In this document: positions 1 to 4,977 of the stretch, one piece after another
How the letters are laid out: each line of letters opens with the position of its first letter
Position numbering within the stretch: the first letter of the stretch is position 1
From: Chloroflexota bacterium
GTDB taxonomy: Bacteria > Chloroflexota > Dehalococcoidia > SHYB01
Direction: 5' to 3'
Length of the DNA stretch: 6,441 nucleotides
NCBI GenBank assembly: GCA_016200725.1
Contig: JACQEE010000092.1
Coordinates: 1 to 6,441 of the forward strand
Notes under the pieces: model-generated
The model's input: the letters and a program-made list of their open reading frames with translations, nothing else
Databases searched by the model: none
What the model was told of the DNA's origin: nothing
Translations under genes and position numbers: made by a program

Positions 1-1099
1 AGATGATGAACGACGTCCCGCTTGTGTTGTAGCCCTGGGCGACCAGCGCGTTTGACGGGAGATTGGTATAGGTGTAGCCGGACGGTGGCGGCGGCAGGAT
101 GCGGAAGGTCGGCGAGGCGGACTCACCGATGGAATAGAAGTGCGGCTTGGCGAGCAGTTGATCGTGGGTGAGCGGCGTCGGGCTCGCGTCGTAGTAGACA
201 TCGATGGAGGCGAGAGTGCCGACGGAGGCGTCCAGGGTGCACTGGGCAGTGAAGGTTTGCCCCTGGACGCGCATGGGCTGGGCACAGGTGACGTAGTTGT
301 CCTCGAAGTGCTGGGCGAAGGCAAGGCGAGTGGTGGTGTAGGCGATGCCAATACTGACGAACTGGTGCTGGGGCGCCAGGATGTTGTCGCGGTGGCCCCA
401 GTTGGAAGCGGCGTCGTCGTATACCATGCCGTGCTCGCGCGCGGCGATTTCGGTGCGCGGATCCAGGGTGACGAAGAGTCGCCGGTCGTTGGGATCCTGC
501 GGGCCGGAGTAGGCAACGTTTTCGGCCATCGAGCCCGTGCCGCCCGCGAGGGTGTAGCGCATGAAGGGCTTCATGCCGCCGGTGTCCCAGTGGGCGAGGT
601 AGAAGTTGGCGAACATGTCGTCGGCGTGGCCCTGCGCGGCGGCATTGGCGCTGAGCTGGACTGGCGGGAGGCCGGCGGTGCGCCGGTCGGTGTTGATGAG
701 GTCGACGGCGTACTGGCGAAGTTGTTGCAGTTGTGCTGACGACGGTGTGGGCGTGGCCCGCGGTGTTGGCGTCGCTGCCGGCGTCGGCGTGCTCGTTGGA
801 GTTGGCGATGGCGTCGCAGTGGGGACAGGAATCGGCGTGGCAGTAGGTGCTGGCGTGGGCGTGAGTGTCGGCGTCGGGCGCGGCGTGGCCGTGGGCACTG
901 GAATCGGCGAAGGAAGTGCTGTGGCGGTCGGCGCGATGGTGGCAGTCTGCGTCGGAGGCAGCGGCGTTGGGGTCGCGGACGGCTCGATGGTCGCTGTGGC
1001 GGTGGGCTGCGCGGGCTCGCCCGACTGCGCGCAAGCGGCGAAGGTGAGGGCGGTGATGAGGAGGGGCAGCGAGAGGCGAATGCGCCAGGGCGATGTCAT
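1..1099 (-). CDS. Secreted CAP/SCP-domain protein with Thr-Pro-rich linker (3' end beyond window)
   Basis: Reading the minus strand from the ATG at 1099 gives 366 codons open to the window edge, so the C-terminus is missing. Residues 1-24 form a signal peptide: Arg-containing start, hydrophobic LPLLITALTFAAC, then Cys23. FAAC is an imperfect lipobox, and a signal peptidase I cut after AxA (A22-A24) is equally possible. Residues 29-121 are almost only Thr, Pro, Ala and Ser (TPTP, TATP units), a flexible extracellular linker. Residues about 124-260 are a CAP domain (SCP/PR-1, the bacterial YkwD-like type): LRQYAVDLINTDR helix, GHADDM with His158, AHWD with His170, MAENVA with Glu193, and NWGHRDNIL with His236. 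The His/Glu set is the usual CAP cavity. About 100 further residues of unknown fold follow. Biochemical roles of bacterial CAP proteins are mostly unknown, so I give none beyond a cell-surface location. A longer alternative frame starting at 1106 is a shadow, because it lacks all CAP motifs. Confidence 0.9.
   Translation of the reverse strand, partial: MTSPWRIRLSLPLLITALTFAACAQSGEPAQPTATATIEPSATPTPLPPTQTATIAPTATALPSPIPVPTATPRPTPTLTPTPAPTATPIPVPTATPSPTPTSTPTPAATPTPRATPTPSSAQLQQLRQYAVDLINTDRRTAGLPPVQLSANAAAQGHADDMFANFYLAHWDTGGMKPFMRYTLAGGTGSMAENVAYSGPQDPNDRRLFVTLDPRTEIAAREHGMVYDDAASNWGHRDNILAPQHQFVSIGIAYTTTRLAFAQHFEDNYVTCAQPMRVQGQTFTAQCTLDASVGTLASIDVYYDASPTPLTHDQLLAKPHFYSIGESASPTFRILPPPPSGYTYTNLPSNALVAQGYNTSGTSFII
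737..1015 (-). repeat. Thr-Pro-Ala codon repeat encoding the linker of the CAP protein
   Basis: This stretch codes for residues 29-121 of the CAP protein. It is an irregular low-complexity array of ACG, CCG, CCA and GCC codons with TPTP and TATP units. The units vary at third positions, which suggests a linker kept for amino-acid composition rather than a recent tandem expansion. Read on the plus strand it yields a spurious Gly-Val-rich ORF. Confidence 0.8.
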
Positions 1100-1105
1100 T
1101 GAGCA

Positions 1106-1111
1106 ATTATA
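1106..1111 (-). promoter_or_regulatory. -10 box (TATAAT) of the CAP gene, leaderless arrangement
   Basis: A perfect TATAAT lies on the minus strand, followed by six bases (TGCTCA) and then the ATG at 1099. A start site seven bases after the box would be the A of that ATG, so the mRNA would have no 5' leader. No Shine-Dalgarno sequence is seen upstream of the ATG, which fits. No good -35 box is visible 16-18 bases upstream. Confidence 0.5.
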
Positions 1112-1165
1112 CGGTGCGGGTGGACGAGTACGCGGTGTGGGCGGGAGGCTGGTGCTGCGTGCTAG

Positions 1166-1188
1166 ATGCTGAGGCCCAGCCTCAGCAT
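1166..1188. terminator. Perfect 10-bp hairpin in the spacer, possible terminator of the CoA-transferase cluster
   Basis: ATGCTGAGGC (1166-1175) and GCCTCAGCAT (1179-1188) are exact inverted copies around a three-base CCA loop. It lies about 100 bp beyond the stop of CoA-transferase subunit B and upstream of the CAP promoter. There is no T-run on either side, so it is not a classical intrinsic terminator. The sequence also looks like a dispersed repeat of the kind ending in CTCAGCATGAC. Confidence 0.4.
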
Positions 1189-1258
1189 GACAGACTTAGG
1201 TCGGCATCTAACCGATCGTCGGTGCCTGCTGCGCGGGCTTGGGGCGACTGGCCGGTCG

Positions 1259-1286
1259 CCCCCTTCGACTTCGCTCAGGGCAGGCT
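1259..1286. repeat. Dispersed intergenic repeat fragment (CTTCGACTTCGCTCAGGG type)
   Basis: This short element directly abuts the stop codon of CoA-transferase subunit B. It shares the CCCTTCGACT and CTCAGGGC blocks with the intergenic stretches around 3323-3353 and 4905-4946. It has no coding potential of its own. I judge it a partial copy of a dispersed palindromic repeat family. Confidence 0.45.
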
Positions 1287-1949
1287 CTACAAGGAGACTT
1301 CGCGGAGGTTCTTGGCGATTGTGAGGTGAGGCTCAGTGACGGCCTGGATGTTCTTGGCGGTGTAGCCGGGGGCGTGCTCGCGGAGGATGAGGCCGTTCGG
1401 CGTGACCTCGATGACGGCGAGATCGGTGACGATGAGGTTGACGCAGGCGAGGCCGGTGACGGGGTAGGCGCACTCGCGGACGATCTTGGGCTTGCCTTCT
1501 CGTGTGGCGTGCTCCATGACGACGATCATGCGCTTGGCGCCCGCGGCGAGGTCCATCGCGCCGCCGACGTTGCCGATGCAGCGCTCGGGGAGGAACCAGT
1601 TCGCGAGGTCGCCGCGCTCGGAGACCTGGAGGGCGCCGAGGACGGTGAGGTCGACGTGGCCGCCGCGGATCATGGCGAAGGCCTCGACGCTGGAGAAGAA
1701 GGCCATGCCGGGCGTGGGTGTGACGAACTGGCCGCCGGCGTTGATGAGGTCGATGTCGCCCTGGCCGTCGTCGAGGACGGGGCCGTAGCCGAGGACGCCG
1801 CTCTCGCTATGGAAGACGACGTGACGACCCTCGGGGATGAAGTTGGAGGCCAGCGTGGGGATGCCGATGCCCAGGTTGACCACATCGCCGTCGCGGAACT
1901 CGCGGGCGACGCGCATGGCCATGACCTCGCGGGAGAGGGGGGATTTCAT
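1287..1949 (-). CDS. Family I CoA transferase, subunit B (3-oxoacid CoA-transferase type)
   Basis: The 220-residue product is the full usual length of the beta subunit of family I CoA transferases such as ScoB, AtoA and PcaJ. It carries LSRE near the start, NLGIGIPT (residues 25-32), the catalytic-glutamate motif HSESGVLGYGP with Glu49, DLINAGGQ (68-75), FAMIRGGHVDLTVLG (92-106), GDLANW (114-119) and GGAMDL (130-135). In this family the glutamate forms the glutamyl-CoA thioester while CoA moves between an acyl-CoA donor and a free carboxylate. The overall pattern is closest to succinyl-CoA:3-ketoacid transferase subunit B, but substrate cannot be fixed from sequence. It works as a heteromer with subunit A, encoded upstream at 2383-3114, and is presumably co-transcribed with it across an intervening small gene. 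The ATG at 1949 is chosen because LSRE aligns with the usual family N-terminus. A purine-rich stretch derived from a hairpin repeat lies just upstream and would serve as ribosome-binding site. Confidence 0.93.
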   Translation of the reverse strand: MKSPLSREVMAMRVAREFRDGDVVNLGIGIPTLASNFIPEGRHVVFHSESGVLGYGPVLDDGQGDIDLINAGGQFVTPTPGMAFFSSVEAFAMIRGGHVDLTVLGALQVSERGDLANWFLPERCIGNVGGAMDLAAGAKRMIVVMEHATREGKPKIVRECAYPVTGLACVNLIVTDLAVIEVTPNGLILREHAPGYTAKNIQAVTEPHLTIAKNLREVSL

Positions 1950-1964
1950 CGCGCCTCACCCCCT

Positions 1965-1991
1965 CCCCTCTCCCGCACAGCTGGAGAGGGG
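1965..1991. repeat. Intergenic hairpin repeat just upstream of CoA-transferase subunit B
   Basis: CCCCTCTCC (1965-1973) and GGAGAGGGG (1983-1991) are exact inverted copies around a nine-base loop. In the minus-strand mRNA the G-rich arm precedes the subunit B start by about 15-25 bases and continues into AGGGGGTGAGG, which would act as the ribosome-binding site. A second partner exists: CCCCTCTCCCGC at 1965-1976 is the exact 12-bp reverse complement of 1929-1940, inside codons 4-7 of subunit B. The rest of 1950-2016 shows nothing else. Confidence 0.6.
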
Positions 1992-2016
1992 CGACAGGGT
2001 AAGGATATGTGCCTGG

Positions 2017-2373
2017 TCAGCATGGCTTCTTGTCTGCATCAATACAAATCGTGATTACCCAGTTCATCCTCTGAAGAGCGGACCAATCGAATGATCGCTC
2101 CCACATAACTGCTCCTGTTCCGGCTTCAACGGCTCGGAAATTGTAAACCGGTGGACCGTCGGATTCGCGCTCGGGTATCCGAAGTGTGGCGACTTGGAAT
2201 TTGTTGTGGGGAGATCCTTTCACGATTTCACGGGAGTTCAAAGAGATGGTGAATGAAGAGTTGGAGCGATTCTCGATGTCGAAGTCGATCAGTTTCTCGC
2301 AAGAGGTCCACAGAAACATCACCAATACAGCGAAAGGCAGAAACAACAAGAACAGCTTCCGTGTTCGGCTCAT
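2017..2373 (-). CDS. Small membrane-anchored or lipoprotein-like hypothetical protein
   Basis: This 118-residue protein is not one I recognise. Residues 1-5 are basic (SRTRK), residues about 7-22 are strongly hydrophobic, and Cys25 follows in LWTSC. That is either a poor lipobox (Trp at -3) or a simple membrane anchor. The remainder is a soluble, probably beta-rich extracytoplasmic domain with FDIENRSNSSFTISL, a pattern typical of small beta-sandwich lipoproteins, and ends in ICIDADKKPC. No catalytic motif is seen. The ATG at 2373 lies nine bases after the subunit A stop, so it is probably translated from the same mRNA, with only a weak AGG/GAAG upstream. Base composition is close to half GC and third positions are often A or T, unlike both neighbours. 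This suggests recent acquisition. It separates two CoA-transferase genes that are normally adjacent. Confidence 0.7.
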   Translation of the reverse strand: MSRTRKLFLLFLPFAVLVMFLWTSCEKLIDFDIENRSNSSFTISLNSREIVKGSPHNKFQVATLRIPERESDGPPVYNFRAVEAGTGAVMWERSFDWSALQRMNWVITICIDADKKPC

Positions 2374-2382
2374 TACCTATCT

Positions 2383-3114
2383 TCACTTCACGCTGGTCGT
2401 CGAAAATCCGTGTGGCCGCACCACAATCCGCTTCACATAAATGCCTGGGGTGACGATGCACTCGGGGTCGAGGGAGCCGGAATCGACGACCTCGTCGACT
2501 TCGGCGATGGTGACCTTGGCGGCGGTGGCCATGACGGGGTTGAAGTTGCGCGAGGTGCCGCGGTAGACGAGGTTGCCGAGGCGGTCGGCCTTGTGGGCGC
2601 GGATGAGGGCGAAGTCGGCGGTGAGGGCGTGCTCGAGGACGCAGACGCGGCCTTTGAGGAGGCGCGTCTCCTTGCCGTGGGCGAGGCGCGTGCCGACACC
2701 GGTCGGCGTGTAGAAGGCGGGGATGCCTGCGCCGCCTGCGCGGATGCGCTCGGCGAGCGTGCCCTGCGGTACGACCTCGAGTTCGACCTCCTTCGCCAGC
2801 CAAGCGCGCTCGAAGGGGCTCTTCGACGAGGGTGAGCGCGGGACGGGGAAGGAGGCGATGGCCTTCTTCACCTGGCCGTTCTCGTAGAGGACGCTCGTGT
2901 TGATGAACGTCTCGCCCTTGCGCGCGCCGAAGCCGGGCAGGCCCGCGGTGTTGCTGATGACGGTGAGGTTGCGCGCGCCGTGGTCGCGGAGGGCGAGGAT
3001 GAGGGCGGAGGGCATGCCGCCGGGGCCGCCGAAGCCATCGATCATGAGCACCGAGCCGTCGGGGATGTCGGCGACGGCAGCGGCAGGCGAGGGGAAGACT
3101 TTGGTGGGGGGCAT
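2383..3114 (-). CDS. Family I CoA transferase, subunit A (3-oxoacid CoA-transferase type)
   Basis: The 243-residue product matches the alpha subunit of family I CoA transferases (ScoA, AtoD and PcaI type) in length and motifs. These include DGFGGPGGMP (residues 26-35), a variant of the GGFGxxGxP glycine loop, then LTVISN (50-55), the block VPQGTLAERIRAGGAGIP (115-132) followed by FYTPTGVGT (134-142), KADRLGNLVY (175-184), SRNFNP (188-193) and TPGIYV near the end. A segment at about 66-105 with SPSSKSPFERAW is longer than in ScoA. With subunit B it would swap CoA between an acyl-CoA and a free acid in the cytoplasm. Placed first in the minus-strand cluster and divergent from the acyl-CoA mutase at 3376, it probably activates the acid whose CoA ester the mutase rearranges; that link is inference. 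The ATG at 3114 has no Shine-Dalgarno sequence but sits next to an extended -10 box. Confidence 0.93.
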   Translation of the reverse strand: MPPTKVFPSPAAAVADIPDGSVLMIDGFGGPGGMPSALILALRDHGARNLTVISNTAGLPGFGARKGETFINTSVLYENGQVKKAIASFPVPRSPSSKSPFERAWLAKEVELEVVPQGTLAERIRAGGAGIPAFYTPTGVGTRLAHGKETRLLKGRVCVLEHALTADFALIRAHKADRLGNLVYRGTSRNFNPVMATAAKVTIAEVDEVVDSGSLDPECIVTPGIYVKRIVVRPHGFSTTSVK

Positions 3115-3123
3115 TGCGGGGAG

Positions 3124-3132
3124 ATTGTAGCA
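3124..3132 (-). promoter_or_regulatory. Extended -10 promoter (TGCTACAAT) of the CoA-transferase cluster
   Basis: On the minus strand TGCTACAAT is an extended -10 element (TGn followed by TACAAT, one mismatch to TATAAT). Nine bases separate it from the ATG at 3114, so initiation would give a leader of zero to three bases. The spacer CTCCCCGCA contains no Shine-Dalgarno sequence, consistent with a leaderless or nearly leaderless mRNA. No recognisable -35 box lies at the expected distance, as is common for extended -10 promoters. Confidence 0.45.
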
Positions 3133-3146
3133 AGGACGGGAGTGGG

Positions 3147-3171
3147 AGGGGCGTATTTAAAATACGCCCCT
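3147..3171. repeat. Perfect 12-bp-arm palindrome, REP-like
   Basis: AGGGGCGTATTT (3147-3158) and AAATACGCCCCT (3160-3171) are exact inverted copies around a single A. The GGGGCGTATnnnATACGCCCC pattern followed by TAC resembles REP/RAYT-type palindromes that are dispersed in many bacterial genomes. It lies just upstream of the CoA-transferase promoter, so it could also act as an operator or form a hairpin in read-through RNA. A third GGGGC at 3180-3184 could pair with GCCCC at 3166-3170. Confidence 0.75.
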
Positions 3172-3194
3172 ACATAAGAGGGGCAGGTGGAGTA

Positions 3195-3220
3195 GCATTC
3201 ATACACGAGTGTATGAATGC
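3195..3220. promoter_or_regulatory. Perfect 26-nt palindrome, candidate operator in the divergent promoter region
   Basis: GCATTCATACAC (3195-3206) and GTGTATGAATGC (3209-3220) are exact inverted copies around GA. The palindrome ends two bases before the TTGACG -35 box of the plus-strand promoter and lies 60-80 bp upstream of the CoA-transferase promoter. Dyad length and position fit a dimeric repressor or activator of the TetR or GntR kind controlling both directions. It is richer in A and T than its surroundings. A mobile hairpin repeat is the alternative. Confidence 0.5.
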
Positions 3221-3221
3221 G

Positions 3222-3251
3222 TTGACGCTTACAGAAGTCGGTTGGTAGACT
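3222..3251 (+). promoter_or_regulatory. Sigma-70-type promoter for the acyl-CoA mutase
   Basis: TTGACG (3222-3227, one mismatch to TTGACA) and TAGACT (3246-3251, two mismatches to TATAAT) are separated by 18 bases. Transcription would start near 3258, giving a leader of about 118 bases before the ATG at 3376. It is the best two-box promoter in the window. Confidence 0.5.
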
Positions 3252-3265
3252 TGGCGGCACAGTGA

Positions 3266-3317
3266 GCGTACTTTCCAGGTACGCGGCGTGGTTGCCGGCG
3301 TGAGGTTTCACCCTCAC
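3266..3317 (+). other. Two small hairpins in the predicted mutase mRNA leader
   Basis: GCGTAC (3266-3271) pairs with GTACGC (3279-3284), and GTGAGG (3300-3305) pairs with CCTCAC (3312-3317). With the larger hairpin at 3323-3368 they give a leader of three stem-loops in a row. I see no cobalamin-riboswitch B12-box or other known riboswitch core, although a B12 enzyme is encoded downstream. Confidence 0.3.
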
Positions 3318-3322
3318 CCCAG

Positions 3323-3368
3323 CCCCTTCGAGGACTCAGGGCTTCGCCTGGGATCCCCGTCGAGGGGG
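3323..3368. repeat. Long imperfect hairpin of the dispersed repeat family, just before the mutase start
   Basis: CCCCTTCGA (3323-3331) pairs with TCGAGGGGG (3360-3368), with one T-G wobble in RNA. Inside, CAGG (3337-3340) pairs with CCTG (3347-3350) around GCTTCG. Bases 3323-3353 match 4916-4946 at 28 of 31 positions, so this is a copy of a dispersed element. Its 3' G-rich arm runs into GGAGGGGGT, which serves as the Shine-Dalgarno region for the ATG at 3376. Confidence 0.6.
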
Positions 3369-3375
3369 AGGGGGT

Positions 3376-4834
3376 ATGAATGAAAGGGAGAGCGTGTTCA
3401 GCAAGGCGAAACTCGAGCAGTTGCGGCGGCGGGTGGCGGAGTGGTCGAAGCGCAACGAGAAGGCGCTCGAGCGGCCTGACTTGTTCACGACGATCTCGGG
3501 GATTCCAGTCCATCGCGTGTACACGGCGGCGGACGTCGGCGAGATGGAGCACGACGAGCTGCCGGGCGAGTACCCGTACACGCGCGGCATCCACGCGACC
3601 GGCTATCGCGGCAAGATGTGGACGATGCGCATGTTCTCCGGCTTCGGCACAGCCGAGGAGACGAACGAGCGCTACCGCTATCTGCTCAAGGAAGGCAACG
3701 ACGGGCTGTCCGTCGCCTTCGACATGCCCACGCTGATGGGCTACGACACTGACCACCCGCTCTCGGTCGGCGAGTTCGGCAAGTGCGGCGTCGCGGTGTC
3801 GTCGCTGGCGGACATGGAGCTGCTGTTCAAGGACATCCCGCTCGGCGATGTGAGCACGTCGCTGACGATCAATGGCCCCGCCGCGCCCATCTGGGCGATG
3901 TACATCGTCGCGGCGGAGAAGCAGGGCGTCCCGTGGAGCAAACTGCGCGGCACCGTGCAGAACGACATCCTCAAAGAGTTCATCGCGCAGAACGAGTTCA
4001 TCTTCCCTCCTGAGTCTTCGATGCGGTTGTCCATCGACCTCATCGAGTACGCCGCCAAGGACGTGCCGCAGTGGAACGGCGTGAGCATCAGCGGCTACCA
4101 CATCCGCGAGGCGGGGTCGACGGCGGCGCAGGAGTTGGCGTTCACGCTGGCCGACGGCTTCGCCTACGTGGACTCGTGCCTGGCGCGTGGCATGGTGATC
4201 GACGAGTTCGCGCCGCGGCTCTCGTTCTTCTTCAACGCGCACAACGACTTCTTCGAGGAGATCGCCAAGTACCGCGCGGCGCGGCGCATCTGGGCGACGG
4301 TGCTACGCGAGAAGTACGGCGCGAAGAACCCCAAGAGCCTGCAACTGCGCTTCCACACGCAGACGGCGGGGTGCGATGACGGACCGCCTCGAGGCGGAGG
4401 CGCGCGACTACTTCCGGCAGATCGAGCGGCTCGGCGGCGTGATCGCCTGCATCGAAAAGGGGTTCTTCCACAAGGAGATCGCCGACGCCTCATACCGCTA
4501 CCAGCGCGAGGTGGAGAAGGGACAGCGCCTCATCGTGGGCGTGAACGCCTACACCAGCCCTGCGCCGGCGATCCAACTGTTGGAGATGGACAAGGCGGGG
4601 GAGCGACGGCACCTCGAGCGGTTGAACCGCGTGCGTCGCGAGCGAGACAATGTCGCGGTGAAGCGCGCGCTGGCGGCGCTGGCCGAGGCGGCGAACGGTA
4701 CGCAGAACACGATGCCCTACATCGTCGAGGCCGTGCGCGCCTACGCCACCTTGGGCGAGATCACGGATACGTTGCGCCAGACCTGGGGCGAGCACATGCC
4801 CTTCGGCGCGGCGAGCGCGGCGGTAGGGGCGTAA
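3376..4834 (+). pseudogene. B12-dependent acyl-CoA mutase large subunit (isobutyryl-CoA mutase type), internally deleted and frameshifted
   Basis: The family (methylmalonyl-, isobutyryl- and 2-hydroxyisobutyryl-CoA mutase large subunits) rearranges acyl-CoA carbon skeletons by adenosylcobalamin radical chemistry. Bases 3376-4374 encode residues 1-333, a normal TIM-barrel start: [15 protein letters not shown] (83-97), [15 protein letters not shown] (110-124), [11 protein letters not shown] (192-202), GYHIREAG (240-247, substrate-site Tyr241/His242), FAPRLSFFF and RFHTQTAGC. The family then continues SLTAQ...NNVVRT...QSLHTN...ALPT...DPLGGSYYVEAL. All of this, about 77 residues, is absent. Homology resumes in another frame at 4373 ([14 protein letters not shown]) and runs to the TAA at 4832-4834 ([33 protein letters not shown]). 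The unshifted frame stays open to 4839 but encodes non-homologous sequence. Phe87 and Gln205 replace Tyr89 and Arg207 of methylmalonyl-CoA mutase, as in isobutyryl-CoA mutase. There is no C-terminal B12 domain, so a separate small subunit is required. A GTG at 3394 is an alternative start. The product as given cannot be active; misassembly is possible. Confidence 0.88.
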
Positions 4835-4849
4835 CCTAACCCCCTGCCC

Positions 4850-4867
4850 CCTTCCCTTTAGGGAAGT
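4850..4867. terminator. Hairpin after the mutase, possible terminator
   Basis: CTTCCCT (4851-4857) and AGGGAAG (4860-4866) are exact inverted copies with a two-base TT at the centre, about 16 bases after the mutase stop codon. No T-run follows, so intrinsic termination is uncertain. It may instead be another dispersed hairpin, since C-rich tracts flank it. Confidence 0.35.
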
Positions 4868-4915
4868 GGAAGAAGAGCGCGACAGCGTCGCCAATTCGGA
4901 GAGGTCCTTCGACTG

Positions 4916-4946
4916 CCCCTTCGCGGACTCAGGGCTTCGGCTAGGA
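4916..4946. repeat. Second copy of the intergenic hairpin repeat
   Basis: This 31-bp block matches 3323-3353 at 28 of 31 positions in the same orientation. The preceding GTCCTTCGACT (4904-4914) resembles the element at 1259-1270. It is non-coding and lies between the mutase and moaA. Together with the other copies it defines a dispersed repeat family that occupies the gaps between genes here. Confidence 0.6.
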
Positions 4947-4964
4947 CAGGGTGACACACCTGAG

Positions 4965-4973
4965 TGGTATCAT
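4965..4973 (+). promoter_or_regulatory. Extended -10 promoter (TGGTATCAT) of moaA
   Basis: TGG plus TATCAT forms an extended -10 element with one mismatch to TATAAT. Transcription would start near 4980, about 24 bases before the moaA ATG. No convincing -35 box is seen at the right distance. The same extended -10 design occurs before CoA-transferase subunit A. Confidence 0.4.
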
Positions 4974-4977
4974 GGCC

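Noticed and set aside
123..1106. Minus-strand 327-codon ORF rich in His, Arg and Ala starting at TTG 1106
   Set aside because: It is a frame-shadow of the CAP gene. The frame from ATG 1099 contains the signal peptide and CAP motifs, while this one has none.
606..1172. Plus-strand ORF with a long Gly-Val repeat
   Set aside because: It is the antisense reading of the Thr-Pro linker of the CAP protein; no domain or start signal supports it.
1239..2054. Plus-strand 271-codon ORF opposite CoA-transferase subunit B
   Set aside because: Asp/Glu/Gly/Ala-rich antisense translation of a well-identified gene, a common artefact in GC-rich DNA.
3147..3220. Two palindromes as hairpin ends of an IS200/IS605 element
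   Set aside because: No TnpA or TnpB coding sequence lies between or beside them; a REP-like repeat plus operator explains them more simply.
3252..3375. Cobalamin riboswitch in the leader of the B12-dependent mutase
   Set aside because: The leader has hairpins, but no B12-box or conserved core could be found and it is too short for the usual fold.
3229..4242. Minus-strand 337-codon ORF opposite the mutase
   Set aside because: Arg/His-rich antisense shadow with no recognisable motif; the plus strand is clearly the mutase.
4375..4839. C-terminal 155 residues of the 487-codon ORF starting at 3376, as a novel domain fused to the mutase
   Set aside because: After residue 333 that frame encodes low-complexity Arg/Gly/Ala sequence, while the true mutase C-terminus is in the next frame. 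It is a frameshift product.
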